Shown: piece by piece, positions 1 to 9,541 of the stretch | How positions within the stretch are numbered: the first letter of the stretch is position 1 | How the letters are laid out: each line of letters begins with the position of its first letter | Assembly: GCF_900590755.1 (NCBI RefSeq) | Contig: NZ_UUOC01000051.1 | Span: 25,954 to 89,953, forward strand | DNA length: 64,000 nucleotides | From: Pseudomonas viridiflava | GTDB taxonomy: Bacteria; Pseudomonadota; Gammaproteobacteria; Pseudomonadales; Pseudomonadaceae | Direction: 5' to 3' | Translations under genes and position numbers: made by a program | Notes under the pieces: model-generated | What the model was told of the DNA's origin: nothing | Databases searched by the model: none | The model's input: only the letters and a program-made list of their open reading frames with translations

Positions 1-111
1 GATAGCGGTTTGCCTGACACTCCGCCATCGCGACCGGCGTAACCTCCGATGGCTCCTACAGGTCGTGCGCTCTGGCGCCATTTTTTATGTTCGATGGGAG
101 ACGAGGAAGCA

Positions 112-867
112 ATGACTGAGGAGCGCGTGGAGCGGATTCTGGCGGAAGTGCATGACGACTTCGGCATGATTCGCGTGCTGGAAGTGGACGATTACCGCTT
201 TCTGGAATTCGGCGATGCCATCGAGCAGAGCTGCACCTTCACGGCTGATCCCAGCTGGCTTGAGTACGATTACACGCGGGCGATGTTCATCGGCGCGTTG
301 TGCCATGAGTCGCCGGAAAGTGCCTTGTTCCTCGGTCTTGGGGCGGGGACCTTGACCCAGGCGTGCCTGAAGTTCCTGCCGCTTGAAGATGTCGAAGCCA
401 TCGAATTGCGCCCGGATGTGCCCCGTCTGGCCATTGAATACATGGGCCTTGATGATGATCCGCGGTTGTTCATCCGTGTAGGTGATGCGCTGGAGTTGCT
501 GGAGACGGCAGAGCCTGCGGACCTGATCTTTGTCGACCTTTATACCGATGTGGGCCCGGGTGTCGGGCATCTGGCGTGGAAATTCCTCGAAAACTGCCAG
601 AAGCGCCTGAATGCCGGTGGCTGGCTGGTGATCAACCAATGGGCGGCCGACGATGGCAAACCGTTGGGCGCGGCTCTATTGCGCGGGCTTTATCACCGCC
701 ATTACTGGGAACTGCCGGTGAAGGAGGGCAACGTTATCCTTATCGTGCCCGCCGATCTGGACCAGAACCTGGACAGCGACGCGCTGATCGAACGTGCCGA
801 GGCCCTGGCGCCACAGCTGGGATATTCGCTGTTGAAGCTGATAAAGGACATCCGGCCTGCGACCTGA
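112..867 (+). CDS. Spermidine synthase-like methyltransferase-fold protein
   Basis: About 251 residues with a Rossmann SAM-binding core: the glycine-rich loop GLGAGT, the acidic residue of the following strand (VEAIELRP), and the later strand ADLIFVDLY. This is the fold of polyamine aminopropyltransferases, but the N-terminal beta-sheet domain of true SpeE is largely missing, so the reaction is not established. The start at 112 (MTEERVERI) is preferred over the upstream in-frame ATG at 49 because the extra 21 residues are not family-like and overlap a REP-like fragment (GGCTCCTACAG). It is followed by a REP element and the convergent enoyl-CoA hydratase. It probably makes a single-gene transcript. 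Confidence 0.75.
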   Translation: MTEERVERILAEVHDDFGMIRVLEVDDYRFLEFGDAIEQSCTFTADPSWLEYDYTRAMFIGALCHESPESALFLGLGAGTLTQACLKFLPLEDVEAIELRPDVPRLAIEYMGLDDDPRLFIRVGDALELLETAEPADLIFVDLYTDVGPGVGHLAWKFLENCQKRLNAGGWLVINQWAADDGKPLGAALLRGLYHRHYWELPVKEGNVILIVPADLDQNLDSDALIERAEALAPQLGYSLLKLIKDIRPAT

Positions 868-920
868 TGGCGTGGTCGCTGAGCAGGGTTGAGTCGTTGT
901 ATGAATTGAAATGCTTTTTT

Positions 921-1010
921 CTGTAGGAGTGAGCTTGCTCGCGATTGCGCCAGATCAGACGATTATTTATCGGCAGGCATAGCGTATCGCGAGCAAGCTC
1001 ACTCCTACAG
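921..1010. repeat. REP inverted repeat, GAGCTTGCTCGCGA family
   Basis: Two 24-bp arms starting CTGTAGGAGTGAGCTTGC and ending with the complement, with a loop of about 42 bp. It sits between two convergent genes (112-867 and 1054-1845), the usual place for pseudomonad REP pairs. The same arm sequence recurs at 57888-57951. Confidence 0.9.
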
Positions 1011-1053
1011 GGGGGGGCGCGTTTGTTGCAGGAGCAGGCGACCTAGCTACAAT

Positions 1054-1845
1054 TCACGCGCCTTTGAACACCGCTGGTCTGCGCTCCAGCATCGCGTGCA
1101 GCCCTTCCTTGGCGTCTTCGCTGCTCATCAGGCTATTAATAAGCGCCGGTAGTTGCAACGCGGCGGCGGTTTCGCCCTCCAGTACGGCCTGTCGGGCCGA
1201 GGCGATGGTTGCGCGGATTGCCAGTGGCGCCTGTTCGGCGATACGTCCGGCCAGCAGCAGGGCGTACGGCATGAGGTCCTCGGTGGCGGTGACTTCCTGC
1301 ACCAGCCCCATGCGACAAGCCTCCCGGGCGTCGAATTCATCGCCGGTCAACAGCCAGCGCATGGCATTACCCCAGCCAGCAATCTGATGCAGGCGCAGGG
1401 TGGCGCCGCCAAACGCGAAAATCCCGCGCTGGACCTCAAGCTGGGCAAAGCGGGTATTGCTTGCACATAAATTGATATCTGAGGCGAGCATCAGCTCGAT
1501 CCCCATGGTCAGGCAATAACCTTGGGCGGCGATAATCACCGGCTTGCTGACTCGCGGCCCGGCAAATACACCCCAAGGGTCGCAGCCGCCTTGCGGCACC
1601 TGCCAGCCATTGATCAGCGCCGGACCCGCTTCGGCCAGGTCCAGCCCCGCGGTGAAGTGCTCGCCATGAGCGAAAACCACCGCCACCCGGGCCTGCTCGT
1701 CCCGTTCAAACTCGCCATAGGCCAGGCTCAATTGGTTGAGCAGATCAAGATCAAAGGCATTGCGCTTGGCCACGCGATCCAGCCCGATAAGCATGACGTG
1801 ATCATGCAATTCACGGCTGACGCGGCCTTTAGTGGAGGAGGTCAT
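1054..1845 (-). CDS. Enoyl-CoA hydratase/isomerase (crotonase) family protein
   Basis: 263 residues with the crotonase fold: the CoA/oxyanion region FAHGEHFTAGLDL and the second oxyanion-hole helix GYCLTMGIELMLASD. It probably hydrates or isomerises an acyl-CoA in fatty-acid or related catabolism in the cytoplasm. The start MTSSTKGRV at 1845 is chosen because the N-terminal extension to 1923 is not family-like and a GGGA sits just upstream. It is divergent from deaD, matching the PAO1 pair PA2841/PA2840 as I recall it. The exact substrate is unknown. Confidence 0.85.
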   Translation of the reverse strand: MTSSTKGRVSRELHDHVMLIGLDRVAKRNAFDLDLLNQLSLAYGEFERDEQARVAVVFAHGEHFTAGLDLAEAGPALINGWQVPQGGCDPWGVFAGPRVSKPVIIAAQGYCLTMGIELMLASDINLCASNTRFAQLEVQRGIFAFGGATLRLHQIAGWGNAMRWLLTGDEFDAREACRMGLVQEVTATEDLMPYALLLAGRIAEQAPLAIRATIASARQAVLEGETAAALQLPALINSLMSSEDAKEGLHAMLERRPAVFKGA

Positions 1846-1923
1846 GTAGGAAGTCCCTGCGCTTTGAGTAGGATCGGAGGTGAGCTGCCTGACTGAATCG
1901 GTGAACCGTTTAAGCACCGCCAC

Positions 1924-2265
1924 CAGTGATACCGGGCCTTGTGCAAAATAGACACTCCTTGAGATTTGCGCAAAGCCTGTAGGGCTTGGACATCACCCGA
2001 CATTTGCTGCGAAAAAAATCCTCCTTTTTTCGCATAATTCCGGTATAGTGCGCGCCGGTCTTTAACAGGACCCTCGTCAAGGTATTGCAATTCCCCGAAG
2101 CCAGCTTCGGCTGCTTGTTCGCTCAGCGGACTATCCTAGGCGATCCATTCATCAAAACGTTTTCGCAAATCCCCGCCGACAAAGCAGCCAGGGTGACTCT
2201 AGGGTCGTACACGGCACGCGCAGCTTTGGAGCATGGGTCTTTGCGGATGCACTAGAGGCAGACCC
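1924..2265 (+). promoter_or_regulatory. deaD promoter and long 5' leader
   Basis: A -10-like TATAGT at 2044-2049 followed by a GC-rich discriminator (GCGCGCC) would give a leader of about 210 nt before the deaD ATG at 2266. No good -35 is visible. Long structured leaders are known for cold-shock mRNAs, including the deaD/csdA family. A short stem (GAAGCCAGCTTC, around 2097-2108) lies in the leader. Confidence 0.45.
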
Positions 2266-3945
2266 ATGACCCAGGAATTCGGCGGCTTCGCCGCTTTTGA
2301 ACTTCATCCAAATATCCTTGCAGCCGTCATCGCGACTGGCTACGAAGAGCCTTCGGCCATCCAGCAGCAGTCGATCCCGATCATCATGGCCGGTCACGAC
2401 ATGATTGGTCAGGCACAGACCGGTACCGGCAAGACTGCCGCGTTCGCTCTGCCGATCCTGCACCGCATCGATCCAGCCAAGCGCGAACCGCAAGCGCTGA
2501 TCCTGGCACCGACCCGCGAGCTGGCCCTGCAAGTGGCTACCGCTTTCGAAACTTACGCCAAGCAAATGCCGGGCGTTACCGTTGTGGCTGTCTACGGCGG
2601 TGCGCCGATGGGCCCGCAACTGAAAGCCATCCGTAATGGCGCGCAGATCGTAGTCGCCACTCCGGGTCGTCTGTGCGACCACCTGCGTCGTGACGAAAAA
2701 GTCCTGGCGACCGTGAACCACCTGGTTCTCGACGAAGCGGACGAAATGCTGAAGCTGGGCTTCATGGACGACCTGGAAGTTATCTTCAAGGCCATGCCGG
2801 AAACCAAGCAGACCGTATTGTTCTCGGCTACTTTGCCTCAGTCGATCCGTGCCATCGCTGAACGCCATCTGCGCGATCCGAAGCACGTCAAGATCCAGAC
2901 CAAGACCCAGACCGTTACCGCGATCGAACAGGCTCACCTGTTGGTTCACGCTGACCAGAAGACTTCTGCTGTCCTGAGCCTGCTTGAAGTCGAAGACTTC
3001 GACGCCCTGATCATGTTCGTGCGCACCAAGCAAGCGACCCTGGATCTGGCAAGCGCCCTGGAAGCCAAAGGCTACAAGGCTGCTGCTCTGAACGGCGACA
3101 TCGCTCAGAACCAGCGTGAGCGTGTGATCGAATCCCTCAAGGATGGCCGTCTGGACATCGTTGTAGCGACCGACGTTGCTGCTCGTGGTCTCGACGTTCC
3201 GCGTATCACTCACGTCTTCAACGTTGACATGCCTTACGATCCAGAGTCCTACGTTCACCGTATCGGCCGTACTGGCCGTGCCGGTCGCGAAGGTCGCGCA
3301 CTGCTGCTGGTGACTCCACGTGAGCGCCGCATGCTGCAAGTGATCGAGCGTGTAACCGGTCAGAAGGTTGCGGAAGTCCGCCTGCCGGATGCCCAGGCTG
3401 TTCTGGATGCCCGCATCAAGAAGTTGACCAACAGCCTGTCGCCACTGGTTGGCGATGCTGAATCGACCCACGGCGAACTGCTTGATCGTCTGACCGCCGA
3501 TATCGGTTGCAGCCCGCGTGCCCTGGCCGCTGCTCTGCTGCGCAAAGCTACCAACGGTCAGGCACTGACCCTGGCTGCCATTGAGCGTGAGCGCCCACTG
3601 GTTCCGAACAACGCACCGCGTGAGCGTAGCGATCGTTCGTCGTCCGGTGATCGTCCAGAGCGCAGCGGTGATCGTGAGCGTCGCGCTCCGGTCCCACTGG
3701 CTGAAGGTCGTGCTCGTTGCCGTACCGCGCTGGGTGCGCGTGATGGTATCGCTGCCAAGAACCTGCTGGGTGCAATCCTCAACGAAGGCGGCCTGGCCCG
3801 CGAAGCAATCGGCCGCATCCAGGTGCGTGATAGCTTCAGCCTGGTTGAACTGCCGGAAGATGGCCTTGAGCGTCTGCTGACCAAGCTCAAGGACACCCGC
3901 GTTGCAGGTAAGCAGCTGAAGCTGCGTCGCTATCGCGAAGACTGA
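2266..3945 (+). CDS. deaD: DEAD-box ATP-dependent RNA helicase DeaD/CsdA
   Basis: 559 residues. Helicase core motifs are all present: Walker A AQTGTGKT, PTRELA, TPGR, the DEAD box in VLDEADEM, SAT, and motif VI HRIGRTGRAGR. After about residue 430 comes an arginine/serine-rich linker (ERSDRSSSGDRPERSGDRER), then a C-terminal DbpA/CsdA-type RNA-binding domain of about 75 residues. It unwinds structured RNA in ribosome assembly and mRNA turnover, especially in the cold. The ATG at 2266 opens the N-terminus MTQEFGGFAAFEL. A strong intrinsic terminator follows. The long minus-strand ORF opposite it is a shadow. Confidence 0.95.
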   Translation: MTQEFGGFAAFELHPNILAAVIATGYEEPSAIQQQSIPIIMAGHDMIGQAQTGTGKTAAFALPILHRIDPAKREPQALILAPTRELALQVATAFETYAKQMPGVTVVAVYGGAPMGPQLKAIRNGAQIVVATPGRLCDHLRRDEKVLATVNHLVLDEADEMLKLGFMDDLEVIFKAMPETKQTVLFSATLPQSIRAIAERHLRDPKHVKIQTKTQTVTAIEQAHLLVHADQKTSAVLSLLEVEDFDALIMFVRTKQATLDLASALEAKGYKAAALNGDIAQNQRERVIESLKDGRLDIVVATDVAARGLDVPRITHVFNVDMPYDPESYVHRIGRTGRAGREGRALLLVTPRERRMLQVIERVTGQKVAEVRLPDAQAVLDARIKKLTNSLSPLVGDAESTHGELLDRLTADIGCSPRALAAALLRKATNGQALTLAAIERERPLVPNNAPRERSDRSSSGDRPERSGDRERRAPVPLAEGRARCRTALGARDGIAAKNLLGAILNEGGLAREAIGRIQVRDSFSLVELPEDGLERLLTKLKDTRVAGKQLKLRRYRED

Positions 3946-3973
3946 TCAACGCTTGAGTTGATCGTCTGAAATA

Positions 3974-4004
3974 AAAAATCCCCGACTGGTTCGGGGATTT
4001 TTTT
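3974..4004 (+). terminator. Rho-independent terminator of deaD
   Basis: Stem AATCCCC / GGGGATT with a short loop followed by a run of seven T, 30 bases after the deaD stop. Confidence 0.9.
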
Positions 4005-4020
4005 GTCTGCGTTTTATGTC

Positions 4021-4095
4021 TTGTAGGGGCTGCCGAAGGCTGCGAATGGCGTGCTTCAGACAGATTTTGTTCGCAGCCTTCGGCAGCTCCTACAG
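4021..4095. repeat. REP inverted repeat, CTGCCGAAGGCTGCGAA family
   Basis: Arms TGTAGGGGCTGCCGAAGGC and GCCTTCGGCAGCTCCTACAG flank a loop of about 25 bp. It lies between convergent deaD and the dioxygenase gene. It is one of six copies of this arm in the window. Confidence 0.9.
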
Positions 4096-4116
4096 GTTTG
4101 TATTGCGCATTAAGCC

Positions 4117-4884
4117 TCACCCAAATCTATAAATATCCATCCCTAGCGCCCCCATCGTGAAGCCCTTGTGCGCCACGCTGAATTCCCCGCCCGCACCCCG
4201 CGCGAAGTACAGCGGCAGCAGATGCTCATCGCTCGGATGGTTGCGCACGGCGTTCGGCGCCTGGGCGCGGTAATCATGCAGCGCGGCTTCGTCGTTGCTG
4301 GCCAGCTTCTCGATCATCCAGTCACGAAACGCCTTGGCCCATGGCTCAACGCTTTCCGGGCCAGCGTGCCAGTCCAGTTCGCGCAAGTTATGGGTGATGC
4401 TGCCTGAGCCGATGATCAACACATTATGATCACGCAGGCTGGCCAGGGCCTGGCCGACGCGGGTCTGCAATGCCGGGCCCGCGCGGGTCGGCAGGGAAAT
4501 CTGAACAATGGGGATGTCGGCGTTGGGGTACATCAACGACAAGGGCACCCAGACCCCGTGGTCGAACGGTCGCTGAGTAGTGGTCTTTGCGGGTAGTCCG
4601 GCAGCGTTCAATAAGGCCGCCACCTCACCGCTCAGCTCTGGTAAACCAACGGCCGGGTATTGCACGGCGAACAGTGCCGCCGGGAAGCCGCCGAAGTCAT
4701 GCCAGGTTTCTGGCTGGGGGTTGGCATTGACCAGCAGTTCCTGGCTTTCCCAATGCGCGGAGACGATCACAATGGCTCGCGGCCTGGGCATCTCTGCTGC
4801 AAGACGTGCCAGTGCCGGACCGCTCTCGCCGGGTTCCAGCGCAAGCATCGGCGAGCCGTGGGAGATAAACAGGCTGGGGAACAT
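4117..4884 (-). CDS. DODA-type (LigB-fold) extradiol ring-cleavage dioxygenase, YgiD-like
   Basis: 255 residues, the family length. Likely metal ligands and catalytic histidines lie in ISHGSP near the N-terminus, VSAHWES, HGVWVPL and GSGSITHNL. The E. coli relative YgiD has 4,5-DOPA dioxygenase activity in vitro, and the physiological substrate in pseudomonads is not known. It is a single gene, divergent from tpm, with about 100 bp of AT-rich DNA between the starts. Confidence 0.85.
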   Translation of the reverse strand: MFPSLFISHGSPMLALEPGESGPALARLAAEMPRPRAIVIVSAHWESQELLVNANPQPETWHDFGGFPAALFAVQYPAVGLPELSGEVAALLNAAGLPAKTTTQRPFDHGVWVPLSLMYPNADIPIVQISLPTRAGPALQTRVGQALASLRDHNVLIIGSGSITHNLRELDWHAGPESVEPWAKAFRDWMIEKLASNDEAALHDYRAQAPNAVRNHPSDEHLLPLYFARGAGGEFSVAHKGFTMGALGMDIYRFG

Positions 4885-4987
4885 ATCGGATGTCCTGAGA
4901 GATTAAGATGGAACATCTTCGGCCAGATCATTGATCTAAATCTAATATAAGTTTTAGGGCTATTTGATCGAATTAACAGGAGCTTCC

Positions 4988-5644
4988 ATGCAAGCAGATT
5001 TCTGGCATCAGCGCTGGGCAACCAATCAGATCGGTTTTCATCAGGCAGAGGCGAACCCTTATCTGCAAAGGTATTGGGCGCGGCTGGGCATTGAACCAGG
5101 GGCCCGGGTGTTGGTGCCGCTGTGCGGAAAAAGCCTGGATTTGAGCTGGCTGGCAGGGCAGGGTCATCCAGTGCTGGGTGTGGAGCTGTCCGAGAAGGCC
5201 GTGCAGGAGTTCTTCAGCGAGCAGGGCCTGACACCCTTGGTTAGCCAGAATGGGGCGTTCAAGGTCTACAGCGCTGGCGCTGTCGAGATATGGTGTGGCG
5301 ATTTCTTCAGCCTGCGCGCCGAGGACGTTATCGGGTGCGCGGCGCTTTATGATCGTGCCGCAATCATCGCCTTGCCGCCGGTCATGCGTGGGCGTTATGT
5401 CGATCATCTGGATAAGGTGCTGCCAGAGCACTGTAAGGGGCTGTTGATAACCCTGGATTACGATCAGGCAAAAATAGATGGACCGCCGTTTTCCGTACCG
5501 GATGAGGAAGTACAACGCCTGCTGACACCGGCCTGGGAGCTGGAGGTGCTGGAGACCTGCGACGTGCTGGAGCAAAGCCCGAAGTTCCTCAAGGGCGGCG
5601 TAGAGCGGCTGCAAGAGCGTGTCTACCGCTTGGCGCGGCGATAA
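4988..5644 (+). CDS. tpm: Thiopurine S-methyltransferase
   Basis: 218 residues. The N-terminus FWHQRWATNQIGFHQ and the SAM motif RVLVPLCGKSLDLSWLA are hallmarks of bacterial TPMT. It transfers methyl from SAM to thiopurines; pseudomonad members are also linked to methylation of selenium and tellurium oxyanions. The ATG at 4988 has an AGGAG 8-9 bases upstream, which favours it over the upstream ATG at 4964. It ends in a bidirectional terminator shared with htpX. The tpm-htpX neighbourhood matches PA2832-PA2830 as I recall it. Confidence 0.92.
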   Translation: MQADFWHQRWATNQIGFHQAEANPYLQRYWARLGIEPGARVLVPLCGKSLDLSWLAGQGHPVLGVELSEKAVQEFFSEQGLTPLVSQNGAFKVYSAGAVEIWCGDFFSLRAEDVIGCAALYDRAAIIALPPVMRGRYVDHLDKVLPEHCKGLLITLDYDQAKIDGPPFSVPDEEVQRLLTPAWELEVLETCDVLEQSPKFLKGGVERLQERVYRLARR

Positions 5645-5649
5645 TTATT

Positions 5650-5724
5650 TGTAGGAGCTGCCGAAGGCTGCGAAGGCGGTGTCTCTGATACACCGCGATT
5701 CGCAGCCTTCGGCAGCTCCTACAG
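5650..5724. repeat. REP inverted repeat, CTGCCGAAGGCTGCGAA family
   Basis: Arms of about 25 bp in TGTAGGAGCTGCCGAAGG...CCTTCGGCAGCTCCTACAG arrangement, directly after the tpm stop and before the shared terminator. Confidence 0.9.
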
Positions 5725-5738
5725 ATCAACACCCAGAA

Positions 5739-5772
5739 CATAAAAAACCCGGCCAAGGCCGGGTTTTTTATG
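5739..5772. terminator. Bidirectional terminator between tpm and htpX
   Basis: A perfect 34-bp palindrome: A-tract, CCCGGCC, AA, GGCCGGG, T-tract. Symmetric A and T runs let it stop both tpm (+) and htpX (-). Confidence 0.92.
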
Positions 5773-5784
5773 TCGCTGCTGATA

Positions 5785-6672
5785 TCAACCGCGGCGACGC
5801 AGTGCTTCGATACGATCTTCCAGCGCCGGGTGGCTCATGAACAGCGCGGCGAGGCCGCTTTTCAGGCCGCCGTTGATGCCGAAAGCCGTCAGGCTGTCAG
5901 GCATCTGTACCGGCACGCCCTGCTCGGAACGCAGGCGTTGCAGTGCGCCGATCATCGCGCTGGTACCCGCCAGTCGAGCGCCAGCTTCGTCAGCCCGGTA
6001 TTCGCGTTTGCGCGAGAACCACATGACGATGGCGCTGGCCAGGAAGCCCAGGACCAGTTCGGCAAAGATCGTGGTCACGTAGTACGCGATGCCCTGACCG
6101 TTTTCAGTCTTGAAGATCACCTTGTCGACGAAGTTGCCGATGATCCGGGCGAAGAACATGACGAAGGTGTTCACCACCCCTTGCACCAGCGCCAGGGTCA
6201 CCATGTCACCATTGGCCACGTGGCCGATCTCGTGGGCCAGTACCGCCTTGACTTCATCGGGCGAGAAACGTTCCAGCAAGCCCTGGCTGACCGCAACCAG
6301 TGCGTCGTTCTTGTTCCAGCCCGTGGCGAAGGCGTTGGCTTCGTAGGCAGGGAAGATCCCGACTTCCGGCATTTTGATGCCAGCGTCCCGGGACAGTTGT
6401 TCAACAGTCTGCACCAGCCATTGTTCATGGCGAGTGCGCGGCTGGGTGATGATCTGGGTGCCAGTGCTCATTTTCGCCATCCACTTGGAGATGAATAGCG
6501 AGAACAGCGAGCCAGCGAAACCAAATACAGCGCAGAAAATCAGCAGCTGACTGAGGTTCAGATCAACCCCATTGGCCGCCATGAACCCGTTGAAGCCAAA
6601 AAGGCTCAGGGTGATGCTGGCAATCAGCACGACCGCCAGGTTAGTGGCCAAAAACAGCAAAATGCGCATCAT
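5785..6672 (-). CDS. htpX: Membrane zinc metalloprotease HtpX
   Basis: 295 residues, M48 family. Two hydrophobic segments at about residues 4-24 and 42-62 anchor it in the inner membrane. The zinc site HEIGH is at 147-151, two further hydrophobic segments follow, and a third-ligand region REYRADEAGA comes after them. It degrades misfolded membrane proteins together with FtsH. The start MMRILLFLAT is the usual one. The upstream 320 bp may carry its promoter; a heat-shock sigma-factor site could not be called with confidence. Confidence 0.95.
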   Translation of the reverse strand: MMRILLFLATNLAVVLIASITLSLFGFNGFMAANGVDLNLSQLLIFCAVFGFAGSLFSLFISKWMAKMSTGTQIITQPRTRHEQWLVQTVEQLSRDAGIKMPEVGIFPAYEANAFATGWNKNDALVAVSQGLLERFSPDEVKAVLAHEIGHVANGDMVTLALVQGVVNTFVMFFARIIGNFVDKVIFKTENGQGIAYYVTTIFAELVLGFLASAIVMWFSRKREYRADEAGARLAGTSAMIGALQRLRSEQGVPVQMPDSLTAFGINGGLKSGLAALFMSHPALEDRIEALRRRG

Positions 6673-6994
6673 GGTTTGGATGTTCTCCTCGTGACGAATA
6701 TGTAACGCGTTGCGGGGTATATAAGGTGATGTCAGCGGCTATTCAACCGGGGGACTATTTCAAACTGTGTCGCCCTGCACGAACTGCTAACCATTATCTT
6801 TAGTCGAGCGGGCACCGGGCCAGAGCGGCGGGTGCCGGATGCCGTATTGGAAGGCTGTATTTATTGTGTTGCGGCATGCACCTATCGCCGTAATGGCCGT
6901 CCCGGCAGGGGAATAGACCACCGGCGCATCGTCTGAATTCCCGCTGCGCGCCCTTGCTTAGTTTGAGGAGGCGCGGCAGCGGGGCAGGTGGCAA
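6673..6994. other. Intergenic region between htpX and alaA
   Basis: 322 bp holding the htpX promoter region and the 3' flank of alaA. I see a GGCACC/GGTGCC inverted repeat near 6829-6856 without a T-run, and a 64-codon ORF with no family features. No gene is supported. Confidence 0.5.
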
Positions 6995-8206
6995 TTACTG
7001 ACGATAGCTCTTGAGGAAGTTGCCAATGCGACCGATGGCCTGTTCCAGATCATCCACACGCGGCAGCGTGACCACGCGGAAGTGATCCGGGAACGGCCAG
7101 TTGAAGGCTGTGCCCTGAACAATCAGCAGCTTCTCGGACAGCAGCAGATCCAGGGCGAATTTTTCATCGTTGAGGATCGGGCAGACCTTCGGATCGATGC
7201 GCGGGAACGCGTACAGCGCGCCCATCGGCTTCACGCAGCTGACGCCGGGAATGTCGTTGAGCAGCTCCCAGGTGCGGTTGCGTTGTTCCAGCAGGCGACC
7301 TGGCGGCAGCAGCAGGTCGTTGATGCTCTGATAGCCGCCCAGCGCGGTCTGGATCGCATGCTGGCTCGGCACGTTGGCGCAAAGACGCATGTTGGCCAGG
7401 ATGTCGATGCCCTCGATGTAGCTCTGGGCGTTGTGTTTCGGGCCGGAAATAGCCACCCAGCCGGAGCGGAAGCCTGCGACCCGGTAAGACTTGGACAGAC
7501 CATTGAAGGTCAGGCACAGCAGGTCCGGAGCCAGCGAAGCGGTGCAGACGTGAACGGCGTCGTCGTAAAGGATCTTGTCGTAGATCTCGTCGGAGAACAC
7601 CACCAGATTGTGCTGACGGGCCAGCTCAAGCATGCCCTGCAGCACTTCTTTGGAGTACACCGCGCCAGTCGGGTTGTTCGGGTTGATGATCACCATAGCT
7701 TTGGTGTTCGGGGTGATCTTGGCCTTCATGTCGGCCAGATCCGGCCACCAGTTGGCCTGCTCGTCGCACAGGTAATGCACCGGATTACCGCCGGACAGGG
7801 CAACAGCGGCCGTCCAGAGCGGGTAATCGGGCGCCGGGATCAGGACTTCGTCGCCGTTGTTGAGCAGCGCCTGCATCGACATCACGATCAGCTCGGACAC
7901 GCCGTTGCCCAGATAGATGTCCTCGACGCCGACACCTTCGACCTGCTTCTGCTGGTAGTACTGCATCACGGCCTTGCGGGCGCTGAACAGGCCTTTGGAG
8001 TCGCTGTAGCCCTGGGCGGTCGGCAGGTTGCGGATCACGTCCTGCAGGATTTCATCCGGCGCTTCGAAACCAAACGGCGCAGGATTGCCGATATTCAGCT
8101 TGAGGATGCGATGGCCTTCCTCTTCCAGACGTTTGGCGTGCTTGAGCACTGGCCCGCGAATGTCATAGCAGACGTTGGCGAGCTTGTTCGATTTGCTGAC
8201 CTGCAT
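6995..8206 (-). CDS. alaA: Alanine transaminase AlaA-type class I/II aminotransferase
   Basis: 403 residues, the AlaA (YfbQ) length. The PLP lysine lies in NGLSKSYRVAGFRSGW; other fold-type I marks are LNIGNPAPFGFEAP near the N-terminus, NPNNPTGAVY and FSDEIYDKI. It would convert pyruvate plus glutamate to alanine plus 2-oxoglutarate. The start MQVSKSNKLAN at 8206 is chosen because the ~100 residues further upstream in the open frame are not family-like. It is divergent from msrB with about 190 bp between the starts. The neighbourhood resembles PA2828. Confidence 0.88.
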   Translation of the reverse strand: MQVSKSNKLANVCYDIRGPVLKHAKRLEEEGHRILKLNIGNPAPFGFEAPDEILQDVIRNLPTAQGYSDSKGLFSARKAVMQYYQQKQVEGVGVEDIYLGNGVSELIVMSMQALLNNGDEVLIPAPDYPLWTAAVALSGGNPVHYLCDEQANWWPDLADMKAKITPNTKAMVIINPNNPTGAVYSKEVLQGMLELARQHNLVVFSDEIYDKILYDDAVHVCTASLAPDLLCLTFNGLSKSYRVAGFRSGWVAISGPKHNAQSYIEGIDILANMRLCANVPSQHAIQTALGGYQSINDLLLPPGRLLEQRNRTWELLNDIPGVSCVKPMGALYAFPRIDPKVCPILNDEKFALDLLLSEKLLIVQGTAFNWPFPDHFRVVTLPRVDDLEQAIGRIGNFLKSYRQ

Positions 8207-8399
8207 GGTGTTTGATCCCGAAAATGGACGAGCCGTAGCTGATTGGAAACCTGGGTCGCCGGGTATGACGCCGTGAAAATGGATTTGTATGGGCGAAACG
8301 TGAGTGACAGACTGGCGTCTAACGAAGGCGCAATCATACGTGCCGCCTGATCTGCGGTGAAGATACAGATCAGGCTTTTTCAACCGTGGAGGTGTACCT

Positions 8400-8798
8400 G
8401 TGGAAAAGTTGGACAAAACTCTCGAGGAATGGCGGGCCATGCTCGACCCGGAGCAGTACAACGTCTGCCGCCTCAAGGGCACTGAGCGACCGTTCTCCGG
8501 CAAGTACAACAGCACCAAGACCGACGGCGTTTATCACTGCATTTGCTGTAACGAAGCGCTGTTCGACTCCAGCACCAAGTTTGATTCCGGCTGCGGCTGG
8601 CCGAGCTTCTATGCGCCCCTTGAAGGCAGCGCGGTGGTCGAAGTGCGCGATATCAGCCACGGCATGATCCGCACCGAAGTGGTGTGCGCCAAGTGCGATG
8701 CGCATCTTGGGCATGTATTCCCGGACGGCCCGCCGCCTACTGGTCTGCGTTATTGCATCAACTCGGTGTGCCTGGATCTGGTGCCGCGCGAGGCGTGA
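8400..8798 (+). CDS. msrB: Peptide-methionine (R)-S-oxide reductase MsrB
   Basis: 132 residues. Two zinc-binding CxxC pairs (CICC and CAKC) and the catalytic cysteine region RYCINSVCLDL are present, as is GCGWPSF. It reduces methionine-R-sulfoxide in proteins. It starts with GTG at 8400, supported by GGAGG at 8388-8392, seven bases upstream. Glutathione peroxidase follows in the same direction after a REP element, so the two may be co-expressed as an oxidative-stress pair. Confidence 0.94.
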   Translation: MEKLDKTLEEWRAMLDPEQYNVCRLKGTERPFSGKYNSTKTDGVYHCICCNEALFDSSTKFDSGCGWPSFYAPLEGSAVVEVRDISHGMIRTEVVCAKCDAHLGHVFPDGPPPTGLRYCINSVCLDLVPREA

Positions 8799-8833
8799 GT
8801 GATGACTTGCTCGCCCGCAGGTATGACGATGTC

Positions 8834-8922
8834 GTGGGACCGGCTTTAGCCGGGAAGAGGCCGTCATGATCACTGATGATTTGTGGTCAGAAATACCGCT
8901 TTCCCGGCTAAAGCCGGTCCCA
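8834..8922. repeat. REP inverted repeat, GGACCGGCTTTAGCCGGGAA family
   Basis: Left arm GTGGGACCGGCTTTAGCCGG with its complement about 45 bp away, between msrB and gpx. A second copy is at 48223-48312 and a GC-rich variant at 20729-20854. Confidence 0.9.
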
Positions 8923-9055
8923 GGTCGCACTTCAGATTTATAACAGGTCCGTGCCGCAGGCTTATAAACCCCTATCAACCCCAAGAATCAACGTGCGCGC
9001 CAGTCATTGGCGCGCTACTTTCAGTTCCCCCCCCGCTTTTCAAGGAATCACGGTC

Positions 9056-9533
<478 letters not shown>

Positions 9534-9541
<8 letters not shown>

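Noticed and set aside
2152..3471. Long minus-strand ORF (439 codons) opposite deaD
   Set aside because: It is the shadow of a strongly conserved helicase. It has no family features and the GC-rich codon pattern explains its length.
5770..6498. 242-codon plus-strand ORF opposite htpX
   Set aside because: Shadow of htpX, which has an intact HEIGH site and membrane segments.
6710..6760. Heat-shock sigma factor promoter for htpX
   Set aside because: TTGAAT and CTTATATA are suggestive, but the -10 lacks the CCCCAT core expected for sigma-32, so it was not called.
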